From: Aureococcus anophagefferens
Taxonomy: Eukaryota; Sar; Pelagophyceae; Pelagomonadales; Pelagomonadaceae
Length of the DNA: 64,000 nucleotides
Reading direction: 5' to 3'
Assembly (NCBI RefSeq): GCF_000186865.1
Contig: NW_008705563.1
Coordinates: 145,809 to 209,808 of the forward strand
Part shown: piece after piece, positions 17,398 through 25,226 of the stretch
How positions within the stretch are numbered: the stretch's first letter is position 1
How the letters are laid out: the number at the start of each line of letters is the position of its first letter
The notes under the pieces: model-generated
The model's database searches: none
What the model saw: the letters and a program-made list of their open reading frames with translations, nothing else
Told to the model about the DNA's origin: nothing
Translations under genes and position numbers: made by a program

Positions 17398-18792
17398 CTA
17401 CGCGCCATTAAGCCGCCGCTTGCCCAGCGTCGCGCACTTGGCGTCGGCGCGCTTGGCGTCGGCGCGGGGGTCCGCGGCCGCGCGCCGGTGCTCGTCCGCG
17501 GCGTAGTGGAAGAGGTCCGCGAGCGCGCCGTCGACGTTCGCGCCGTAGTAGGCGACGTCGTGGGCGGAGACGAGGTGGTAGCGCGTCGTCTCGGACGCGT
17601 AGCGCTTCAGGGCCGAGCCGCGCGACGTGCCCTCGCCGCCGCCGTGGCCGCCGCCGAACTTGGCCGCGTCGCCGACCATGTCGAAGTCCTTCTTCAGGCG
17701 CCCGCCGGCGCACGCGCAGACTTCCCGGATCGTGTTCTGCGGGTCGAAGAGGAGGTCCTCGTAGCGCACGATCAGGCGCGGCAGGGTCGCGTCGTAGTAC
17801 TCGCGGTACCAGACGTTCCAGAGGTCGAGGAGCGACGCGTAGACCTCCTCGGGGTGCTCCTTCCGGAACTTCACCGTCACCTTCGACCGGTTGTGGCCCA
17901 ACAGCTCGCCGAGCTGCGCCGGGTCCAACGGCGACGGGCAGCAGGCCGGGTGCTTGCGGAAGTGGGCCGCGTAGGCGATGCGGCACATGGACCGCATCCA
18001 CGTGATCGGGTCCTTGACGACGGCCACGGGCAAGATCTCCGTCAGATTAAAATGGTCCAGCGAGTCGACGACGTGGCCTAAATTCCGGTAGGCGAGCGGG
18101 TTGTGCTTGCCCCAGGGCGCCTGGAACGGGTAGCCGATGCACTCGCGGCGCGCCATCGCCTCCGTCTTCCTCTTCTGCCCCCACTCCCCGGGGCAGGCCA
18201 ACGGCATGACGCAGTTCTTTCGTAATAAATTCGTCATCAGATTCGTGCCGCTGTTGAAGATGCCCGCCGTCGCCGCGCGCCGGAAGAGCGACGTCGTTTC
18301 GCGCCAGCCGGCGCAGCGGTCGAGGCCGACGATGCGCGGGCCGTCGCCGTACATGGCCGGCAGCTCCGCGCGGCGCCGCGGCGGCGGCGGCGGCACGCCG
18401 GCGCCGGGAGACGGCGCCGCCTCCTCGAGCTCCTCCGCGGCGTCCAAACCGCCGGGCAGCGGGCCCCGGACGCGATCCTCGAAGATCTGCCGCGCGTAGA
18501 CGCGCTCCGGCTCCGTCGGCAGCGCCGCGAGGAGCGCCTCCTCGGCGTCGGAGAGCCGCAGGGAGCCCGGCGGCGGCCGCGGCGCCACCGGCGGCGGCGG
18601 CGGCCGCGCCGCGGCGGACGCGCGCCGGTCGTGGGACCGCGCGTGCAGGCCCATGCTCACGACCTGGAAGCCGAGCAGCCCGACCACGGCGCACTGGAGC
18701 GTGCCCACGCGCCGCGGCTTTACCTGGTCCTCGGCGGCCGGCCGGCCGCGAAACGACGGCTTAGCTAGCCCCATTAGAGGGCGAGCAGCCAT
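17398..18792 (-). CDS. Type II membrane sulfotransferase
   Basis: 464 residues, one exon. An N-terminal anchor, LQCAVVGLLGFQVVSMGL, is followed by a Pro/Arg-rich stem, as in Golgi sulfotransferases. The 5'-phosphosulfate loop is probably GIFNSGTNLMTNLL, and the 3'-phosphate motif is VVKDPITWMRSMC. LIVRYEDLLFDP is the conserved 'RYEDL' strand of PAPS-dependent sulfotransferases. The enzyme would transfer sulfate from PAPS to a carbohydrate or protein in the Golgi lumen; the acceptor is not predictable. A second sulfotransferase, a PAP phosphatase and a PAPS transporter also lie in this window. Confidence 0.78.
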   Translation of the reverse strand: MAARPLMGLAKPSFRGRPAAEDQVKPRRVGTLQCAVVGLLGFQVVSMGLHARSHDRRASAAARPPPPPVAPRPPPGSLRLSDAEEALLAALPTEPERVYARQIFEDRVRGPLPGGLDAAEELEEAAPSPGAGVPPPPPRRRAELPAMYGDGPRIVGLDRCAGWRETTSLFRRAATAGIFNSGTNLMTNLLRKNCVMPLACPGEWGQKRKTEAMARRECIGYPFQAPWGKHNPLAYRNLGHVVDSLDHFNLTEILPVAVVKDPITWMRSMCRIAYAAHFRKHPACCPSPLDPAQLGELLGHNRSKVTVKFRKEHPEEVYASLLDLWNVWYREYYDATLPRLIVRYEDLLFDPQNTIREVCACAGGRLKKDFDMVGDAAKFGGGHGGGEGTSRGSALKRYASETTRYHLVSAHDVAYYGANVDGALADLFHYAADEHRRAAADPRADAKRADAKCATLGKRRLNGA

Positions 18793-18874
18793 CGTCACGA
18801 GCGCCGAGGCACAAAACCGACGTTGCCGAGGCCTTGAACTCACGGCACCTATTTCGTGCTGGCCGGGGGTGGAG

Positions 18875-18903
18875 CTGAAGTGCGGACAGTGTCCGCACTT
18901 CAG
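18875..18903. repeat. 29 bp near-perfect palindrome
   Basis: Arms CTGAAGTGCGGACA and TGTCCGCACTTCAG (14 bp each) are perfect inverted copies separated by a single G. It lies 83 bp upstream of the sulfotransferase start codon, so it could be a dimeric-factor binding site or an extruding cruciform. Confidence 0.8.
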
Positions 18904-19060
18904 GATGAGGCACGGACAGGCCAAGTCTTGCGATGTGTGCGCCCCCTGGAGGCCCACCGGCGGTCACACCGTGTCCTAGGGGTTCATATGGACGCCGCTG
19001 ACCCGCGGCGCGCTGCAATTCGGTGCCGGCGGCGCGAGCCGCAACGGTTTCGGACCGAGC

Positions 19061-19390
19061 GCGACGCCGTGGCGCCGGGGCCAGAGCGGCGCCCGCCGAC
19101 GCCGTGGACCGTACCCGCGCCCCACACACGCCCACCGTATGTTAATCGACGCGCTCCGCCGAAAGATCGTTGGAAATCGCTGGGAATCCGGCCGCGGCGC
19201 GCCGCGAACTCGCTCCGCCGTAGCGCGACACCGTGGCGCCGAGGGCCAGGGCGGCGCCCGCCGACGCCGTGGACCGTACCGGCGGCCCAGACACGCCCAC
19301 CGTATGTTGTTCGACGCGCTCCAACAACAAATTGTTGGAAATCGCTGGGAATCCGGCTGCGGCGCGCCGCGAACTCGCTCCGCCGTTGCG
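19061..19390. repeat. 164 bp tandem repeat, two copies
   Basis: Copy 1 begins at 19061 with GCGACGCCGTGGCGCC and copy 2 at 19225 with GCGACACCGTGGCGCC. Both contain ACGCCGTGGACCGTACC, CACGCCCACCGTATGTT and TTGGAAATCGCTGGGAATCC. The frames stay open over both copies on several strands, which is the effect of high GC rather than evidence of coding. Confidence 0.8.
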
Positions 19391-19984
19391 CGAGGACGCG
19401 CCGCTCGGCCGTCCGCGCGCAATTTTGCGTCGACCGATCACCATCGCTGTGTTCCGCCGGACGCATCGGCATCGTGGAGCTCGTCGAGGGCGACCCTCGC
19501 GGTTTTGGACGACCGCGCGCCGCGCGACACTCGCCGAGATCGTCGCGGCCGAGAACGAGCGGACGGCCACCGCGGCCCTGATGCGGCCGCGTCCGCGCCT
19601 CGCTCGGGGCCTCTGTCGGTCGCGCGTCCATCGCCAGTTACGAACGTCGCCGCGGGTTGCTGGGCAGATGCAGAGAGAGCCTTTTGGCACGCCCAGGGTC
19701 CCAAAACGGCTGTATTTTCACCTAAATTCATGCCAATATGGCTCGTTTGAGCGGCAGCTTGGCCCAGCTGGCTTTCTGCCAGCCCCGTTGTGTTTCTCCT
19801 ACCTACGCCCCTGGAGCCTCGCGGCTCCTCCTGGGCTTGCTGGTCGCAGGCCAGCTACTTTTTTTGGCCAAACAGGCCAATTTTGGGCATCTTCTCAGCA
19901 CAGGACCACTCATGATGATGGTGCTTCGGTACTACTCTCACGGAGTTCGAGGGACGCAGCAAGGTCCCCACCTTCTTTCTTTTA

Positions 19985-20092
19985 CGCCTCCGGCGCCTTC
20001 GGCGCCTCTTCGGCGCCTCCGGCGCCGTTCCGGCGCCTTCGGCGCCGGTTTTTTTCTTTTTTTTTCCTCTTTTTTTCTCTTTTTTTGGTCTC
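19985..20092 (+). repeat. GGCGCC mini-hairpin cluster and pyrimidine run
   Basis: At least four GGCGCC palindromes are spaced by TTC, TCC or TCTTC, so each neighbouring pair can fold as a short stem with a three- to five-base loop. Immediately after comes ~45 bp of almost pure T/C ending CTCTGCCAG. On the transcript this would look like a strong polypyrimidine tract and acceptor site. Confidence 0.65.
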
Positions 20093-20171
20093 TGCCAGCA
20101 TGAAAAAAGTGCCGGACTTTGGCGGCGGCCAATGTCTGCGCGCAGTGCCCCCATCTGAGCGCCGCAACACC

Positions 20172-21482
20172 ATGCGCCTGGAAGAGGACGACCTCCTCTC
20201 CGAGATCATGGCGGAGGAGGCGTCGGAGCACGCCTTCCTCGCCGACGTCATGGGCGAACCGCCGACCCTGTCCATGCCGCCGACGCGCCTCAACGGCCGG
20301 CGGACCCCGCCGAGTCCGCCGGCTTCGAAAGGCGGCTGCTGGGACGAGGTGCTGCGCCTCGGCGCGTCGCGGCGCGAGCTCGGCGGCGTCGTCGCGCGGC
20401 GCCTCGACCGGTGCGCCGCGCAAGCCAAAGCCGCCCTAAAAGAGGCGACGTCGAGCGACGAGCTCCGCGCGGCGCTCCACGGCGTCGGTCTCGCGGCCCA
20501 GGCGGCCGGCGACGCGGAGCGCGAGCGGCGCGCCCTCGAGGACGAGAGCGACGCCATCTTCGCGCGGCTCGGGCGCCCCGTCGACGGCGACGGCGACGGC
20601 GTCGGCGCGTGGGCGGGCCGCGAGCAGTTGACGGCCGCGCGCGACAAGGGCCGCGCCGAGGGCCGCGCCGAGGCCCTGGACGCCCTGGGCGAGCGCGAGC
20701 GCCTGCGCGTCAAGTGCGACCTCTACAAGGCTCGCGTCGCGGAGCTCGAAACCGAGCTCCGGAAAACGACGCCGCCGCCGTCGCCGGGCGCGTCGAGCGA
20801 CGGTTTTCGGGATGTCGACCTCGGCGGCGGCGCCGCCGACGCCGAGCTCCTCGCGCGCTGCGAGAGCGCCGAGGGCCGCCTGGCCGCCCTCGTGGGCACG
20901 GAGCGGTTCCAGCGGCTCCGGGCGATGGAGACGGAGCTCGAGGAGCGCGACGAGACCATCGCGGCGCTGCGCGAGGCGCTCGACGTCGCCGCGGCGCCGC
21001 GGGAGGTGCCCGCGCGGACGTCGCCGCGGCGGTCGCCGGAGCTCGCCATCGACGGCCGGGGCGGCTTCTCGCCGCCGGCGCCCGCGGCGAAGCGGCCCGA
21101 AGGCGCCGCCGACGGCGGCGCCGCGCGCGAGGCCGCCGCCGCGCCGGCGGACAGCATCCGGGCGCTCGCCGCCGCGCCCCGCGCCCGGGAGATCCCGCGG
21201 GACGGGGCCGCCGGGCCGCCGCCGCCGGCCGCGCCGCCGCCGCCGCCCGCGCCGCCGCCGGCTTCGGACGCGTCGCGCGCGCCGCCGACGCCGACGTTCC
21301 GGGGGCTCATGAAGTCGACGTCGGACGTCGACTGGGACGACGCGTCCGACGGCGCGCCGAGCGCGCCGGCGACGCCCGTCGTCCGCGTGCCGGCGAGCCT
21401 CGGCCACCTGCTCCGGCCGGTGCCGGCGAGCGCGACGCACCACCGCGTCATCCAGCTCGACCCCGAGACCTTCATCGTCTAA
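20172..21482 (+). CDS. Coiled-coil, proline-rich hypothetical protein
   Basis: 436 residues from MRLEEDDLLSEIM. An in-frame ATG at 20100 would add 24 residues, but it lies two bases after a likely splice acceptor. Residues ~100-220 and 240-300 are Ala/Glu/Arg-rich heptad-like helices (ALHGVGLAAQAAGDAERERR, MTELEERDETIAALREAL-like). A Pro/Ala-rich linker and a short C-terminal block follow (HLLRPVPASATHHRVIQLD). No enzyme motif is seen; a scaffold or cytoskeletal role is possible but unproven. It converges on the tyrosinase gene with a 30 bp gap. Confidence 0.6.
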   Translation: MRLEEDDLLSEIMAEEASEHAFLADVMGEPPTLSMPPTRLNGRRTPPSPPASKGGCWDEVLRLGASRRELGGVVARRLDRCAAQAKAALKEATSSDELRAALHGVGLAAQAAGDAERERRALEDESDAIFARLGRPVDGDGDGVGAWAGREQLTAARDKGRAEGRAEALDALGERERLRVKCDLYKARVAELETELRKTTPPPSPGASSDGFRDVDLGGGAADAELLARCESAEGRLAALVGTERFQRLRAMETELEERDETIAALREALDVAAAPREVPARTSPRRSPELAIDGRGGFSPPAPAAKRPEGAADGGAAREAAAAPADSIRALAAAPRAREIPRDGAAGPPPPAAPPPPPAPPPASDASRAPPTPTFRGLMKSTSDVDWDDASDGAPSAPATPVVRVPASLGHLLRPVPASATHHRVIQLDPETFIV

Positions 21483-21512
21483 AAAACGACCTTTTACACA
21501 GCGACACCACCC

Positions 21513-23546
21513 CTAGCGGCGCTCGTCGTCGTCCTGCATGTTGATCTCGTCGTCGTAGCCCGCGGAGTTGTCCGAGCTCGCGCCGGTGATGTCCTCGCCC
21601 GCGTCGTCGCACGCGGGCCAGTGGATGAGGGAGTCGTAGACGTAGGGGTAGTCGTCGTTGGACGGCGACATGAACTCGTAGAACTCGTAGTTCGTGTACG
21701 TCTCGTTGTTGCCGAGGAAGTTGCCGAAGGGCAGCAGGTCGTCCTCGCGGTGGCCCGGGCACGTGCCCTTGGAGCACACGGGCATGTCGAGGTCGCTCTG
21801 CACGTTGGACCAGTCGCAGACGACCTTCGTGTCCGACGCCACGTTGGACACGGCGTGGTCGTAGCCCCAGGTCTCGTCCAGATAGGTGTCCATCGCGTAG
21901 TACTCCTTCCGCTTCAACGCCACGAAGCGGTCCGCCAGGCCGTGGAGCGGCCAGAACGTCGGGTCGTAGGGCGCGGCCGACGTGAACATCTCGCCCGGGT
22001 GGCCCACAGAACAAATAGCCTTCATGACCTTCTCGAGGTCGCCGTTCGCCGTGCCGAGCCAGTCGTCGATGAACATGGAATTAAACACGTCGAGCCCGGA
22101 CGTCTCGTAGACGCCCGCGTAGCCGCCGTACTCCTCGAGGATGGACGCGGGGCACTCGCAGGTGCAGTCGGCGTCGGGCGTGTCCAGCGAACAGTAGGCC
22201 GGGCAGCGCACGTAGCCCTGGCGCCACAGGAACTTGGAGGACAGCAGGAACTCCTGCGCGCCCATGCCTAAGGTCGCGTTCGGGTAGACGTTCCAGTGGC
22301 CGCCGAGCATGATGTGGATCTGGCCGTGGAGGATGCCGTTGAGGTAGTTGTTGATCAAAGCGATGGTCATGGAGTTGTACGCGTGGCGGAAGTGCTTGCA
22401 GCTCGGTAAGGTGTAGCCCGCGTCCTTCATGCCCACCGTGTAGCGGTAGCGCGTCACGTAGGGCGTCGGGTTCGTGTTCCAGGGGGAACGGAGTAATCCA
22501 TACGGGTTGTGGACGCTCGTCGACGGCTCGGCCTTCTTCTTGACGGGCGTGAAGGCCCAGGGGCCGTTCGAGACGACGTGGGATTCGGTCTCGGGCGACG
22601 CCTGGCCGAACCAGTCCTCCTGGAACATCTGCGCCTGGGTCCAGTCGTCCAGCAGTTCGTCGAGCGTGTAGTCCCAGTAGGGCACGGTGATGGTCTCGTC
22701 GATGGCCTGGAGCGACTGCTCCATCAGGAGCGTGAACGCGATGTGGTGGACGACGAAGCCCGCGTCGTCGTGCCAGTGGTCGCAGGCCTTGTCCGCCGCG
22801 CCCTCGAGGTGCGTCGCGACGAGCTCCTCCATGCTCAGGTACTTCTTGCCGAACTGCTTGCGGCCGAGCTCGCCCTCGGTCGAATACATGATGCGCATCG
22901 CGGACAGGAACTGCTCCCGGTCCCGCTGCTTGAGGTCGTAGATGGACCGGCGCGTGAACTTCGAGAGCAGGTCGATCTTGAAGGCCTTGCCGTTCTGGAG
23001 GCGGCGCGCCGGGTCCGCCGACGTCGCGCGGACCTCGAGCGTGTGCCTGCCCGTCTTCGTGAGCGTGAGCTCGGGCGCGGCGCCGGCGTGGGTCGTCGCC
23101 TCGCCGTCGGGGTTCGTCAGGACCCACTCGTAGGCGTCGCCCGTCGCCGACCCGGCGACGCCGCCGACGACGGCCTCGAAGACCGTCGGCCGGTGGATCT
23201 CGATGACGTTCTTGAGCGGGTAGCCCTCGGCGACGGGCCGGCCGGCCTCGCGCTCGTACTCGTTGGACCAGGCGAAGGTGACGTCGCTCGAGTCCTCGTC
23301 GTTGGCCTTGGCGACGTGCCAGCCCCGGCAGCTGCTCGTGAGCTGCGCCTCGAGGGCGCTCGCGTCCTCGGCGTGCTGNNNNNNNNNNNNNNNNNNNNNN
23401 NNNNNNNNNNNNNNNNNNNNNNNNNNNNNNNNNNNNNNNNNNNNNNNNNNNNNNNNNNNNNNNNNNNNNNNNNNNNNNNNNNNNNNNNNNNNNNNNNNNN
23501 NNNNNNNNNNNNNNNNNNNNNNNNNNNNNNNNNNNNACGTTGCCAT
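21513..23546 (-). CDS. Tyrosinase-like type-3 copper protein (interrupted by assembly gap)
   Basis: Stop at 21513. A possible start MAT lies at 23546, beyond a 158-base run of N that keeps the frame as drawn; about 53 residues are unknown. The copper A block is DHWHDDAGFVVHHIAF with the downstream VPYWDYT. The copper B block is YDPTFWPLHGLADRF, with three His in the first region and at least two in the second (HGQIHIMLGGHW and PLHGL). A Cys-rich insert (CPAYCSLDTPDADCTCECP) and an Asp/Glu-rich tail are present. The family oxidises phenols to quinones. N-terminal beta-rich residues may be an Ig-like module. A secretory role is plausible, but the signal peptide region falls in or near the gap. 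Confidence 0.8.
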   Translation of the reverse strand: MATXXXXXXXXXXXXXXXXXXXXXXXXXXXXXXXXXXXXXXXXXXXXXXXXXXXXXQHAEDASALEAQLTSSCRGWHVAKANDEDSSDVTFAWSNEYEREAGRPVAEGYPLKNVIEIHRPTVFEAVVGGVAGSATGDAYEWVLTNPDGEATTHAGAAPELTLTKTGRHTLEVRATSADPARRLQNGKAFKIDLLSKFTRRSIYDLKQRDREQFLSAMRIMYSTEGELGRKQFGKKYLSMEELVATHLEGAADKACDHWHDDAGFVVHHIAFTLLMEQSLQAIDETITVPYWDYTLDELLDDWTQAQMFQEDWFGQASPETESHVVSNGPWAFTPVKKKAEPSTSVHNPYGLLRSPWNTNPTPYVTRYRYTVGMKDAGYTLPSCKHFRHAYNSMTIALINNYLNGILHGQIHIMLGGHWNVYPNATLGMGAQEFLLSSKFLWRQGYVRCPAYCSLDTPDADCTCECPASILEEYGGYAGVYETSGLDVFNSMFIDDWLGTANGDLEKVMKAICSVGHPGEMFTSAAPYDPTFWPLHGLADRFVALKRKEYYAMDTYLDETWGYDHAVSNVASDTKVVCDWSNVQSDLDMPVCSKGTCPGHREDDLLPFGNFLGNNETYTNYEFYEFMSPSNDDYPYVYDSLIHWPACDDAGEDITGASSDNSAGYDDEINMQDDDERR
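23379..23536. other. Assembly gap of 158 N within the tyrosinase gene
   Basis: All bases are N. The gap length is a multiple that keeps the minus-strand frame open on both sides, so it may reflect the true distance, but the sequence is unknown. Confidence 0.95.
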
Positions 23547-23721
23547 GAAACACCCGCCCGAGTGAATTCTACGTCGTGTCGAAGGGCTGCCCTGCTCGAG
23601 CGGGGTGCGTCGCTTTTCTGTTTGGCCCCGGGCGGCGCCGGACGACGCCCGACGCCGGCGCTGCGCCGCGGAGGTCGCCCCGAAGGTCCCCCGCCGGCCG
23701 GAGGCCGCGAAAGGTCGGCCC

Positions 23722-25226
23722 ATGGCGCGCGTTCTGGAGAAGATTTCCACGGACCGGCCCTCGCTCGGCGACGCGGCCCTGGACAAGTACAAGGAGAGCG
23801 CCGACTGGCCGTCGCCCACGGGCGTCGAGGCGGCGAACGACCCCGGCGCCGGGTCGTCGTTCTGGGGCGCCGTCGGCGGCTGGGCGCGCGGCGCGGGCGC
23901 GCCGCCGTCGGAGACGCTGTCCGTCACCGTCGAGACGGAGGACGGGTCGACGTGCGTGTCGAGCAGCGACCGCGACGAGGTCTCCGTGGCCACGGCGAAC
24001 CCGGAACCCGACGACGTCGACGGCGCCCCCGAGTCCTTCGCGTGCATGGACGTCGGCGACACGATCGGCGTCGGCAGCTTCTCCCGCGTGAAGATCGCCG
24101 TCGTGCGGCCGAGCGCCGACAGCGACGAGGGCGCCCGGGTCTGCGCCATCAAGGTCTGCCACAAGGCGCGCATCCTCGAGGCCGACGAGGTCGTGTCCAT
24201 TTTACGGGAAAAGGACGCGCTGACCGTCGTCAAGCACCCGTTCGTCATGGAGCTCTTCGGCACGCACCAGGACGCGGACCGCTGCTACTTCGTCTGCGAG
24301 TACATCCCCGGCGGCGAGCTCTTCACCTACATCCACAACGTCTGCAGCGGGTCCATGGCCGACGTCGACGCGCAGTTCTACGCGGGGCAGCAAAAGAGAG
24401 CGAAATTCCCAACTTCAAAGGCTCACTTCTCGGCCGTTTTCCACTCGTTTCGGCTGATTTTTGGACGAGCGATCATCTCTCGGAACGGCCTCGAAGCGTG
24501 GATGCTTTTTTCGGAACGCGCATGCGCGGAACACTCACGTTGAAGCGACGTTGAATCACCCTTTTCCTGCCCAGGTTCTACGCGGCGTGCGTCGCGGACG
24601 CCTTCGAGCACGCGCACGGCCTCGGGGTCATCAACCGCGACGCCAAGCCCGAGAATATTGTGATTGATGCCTATGGGTATCCGAAGTTGTGCGACTGGGG
24701 CTTCGCGAAGACGGACGTGAAGCGCGGCGACGCGTGCCTGACGATCTGCGGCACGCTGGAGTACCTGTCGCGCGAGGTCCTGCTGAACCTGGGCTACGCC
24801 TTCGACGTGGACCTCTGGACGCTGGGCGTGCTCATCTTCGAGATGATCGCCGGGCGCACGCCCTTCTACGACCCGCTCATGGCCGACAATTTGCAGCAGC
24901 AGTCGATCTACGACAACATCCTCCACGGGGACGTCGTGCTCCCGAACTGGGACGTGCCCGACGTCGTGCTCAAGCTCCTCGACGTCGACGTCCACCGCCG
25001 CCTGGGGGCCGACGGCGGCGCCGCGCAAGTGAAGCGCGACGCGTTCTTCGACGACGTCAACTTCGACGCGCTCCGCCGCCGCGAGCTCATCGCGCCCTGG
25101 ACGCCCATGCTCCAGTCCGAGACGGACATCACCCACTTCCAGGACCAGGGCGTCGACCTCGACGAGGACGACGCCGACGCCGACCTCCTCTTCCACGGCG
25201 ACGACGCGCTCTTCGCCGACTTCTAG
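23722..25226 (+). CDS. AGC-family protein kinase, two exons, introner inside catalytic domain
   Basis: Exons are 23722-24374 and 24575-25226 (434 aa). Splicing joins DAQFYA to ACVADAFEHAH, restoring the helix before the catalytic loop. Kinase landmarks: glycine loop IGVGSFSRV, lysine CAIKVC, GGELF hinge region, catalytic loop INRDAKPEN (NRD replaces HRD, with D, K and N kept), DWG replacing DFG, and SRE replacing APE. The domain order and the hydrophobic helix after GTLEYLSREV fit the PKA/PKG branch. The ~110-residue N-terminus is disordered and acidic, and no cyclic-nucleotide domain is present. It is probably active because all catalytic side chains remain. Its stop overlaps the stop of the convergent gene. 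Confidence 0.82.
24375..24574 (+). mobile_element. Family A introner acting as an intron (200 bp), type copy
   Basis: The direct repeat GTTCTACGCGG occurs at 24375-24385 and 24575-24585. The first copy gives the GT donor inside what was the codon run for QFYA, and the element's last bases CCTGCCCAG give the acceptor. Terminal inverted repeats are GGGCAGCAAAAG and CTTTTCCTGCCC. Removing exactly 200 bp restores the kinase reading frame and one copy of the target sequence. Confidence 0.95.

Larger units (their letters stand above)
18793..20171. other. Repeat-rich gene-free stretch
   Basis: 1.38 kb without a convincing gene. It holds a near-perfect palindrome (18875-18903), a 164 bp tandem repeat (19061-19390), an AT-richer patch (19690-19960) and a cluster of GGCGCC mini-hairpins followed by a long pyrimidine run (19985-20092). 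The run ends in CTCTGCCAG, which looks like a 3' splice site just ahead of the coiled-coil gene. Confidence 0.6.

Noticed and set aside
18653..18979. Frame encoding KCGQCPHF...CDVCAPW, like a zinc knuckle
   Set aside because: The Cys codons arise from the 29 bp palindrome and its flanks; the frame overlaps the sulfotransferase 5' end antisense and has no wider homology.
18984..19631. Minus-strand frame across the 164 bp tandem repeat
   Set aside because: Several frames stay open over the repeat on both strands; the repeated peptide follows the DNA repeat and shows no sign of selection that I can see.
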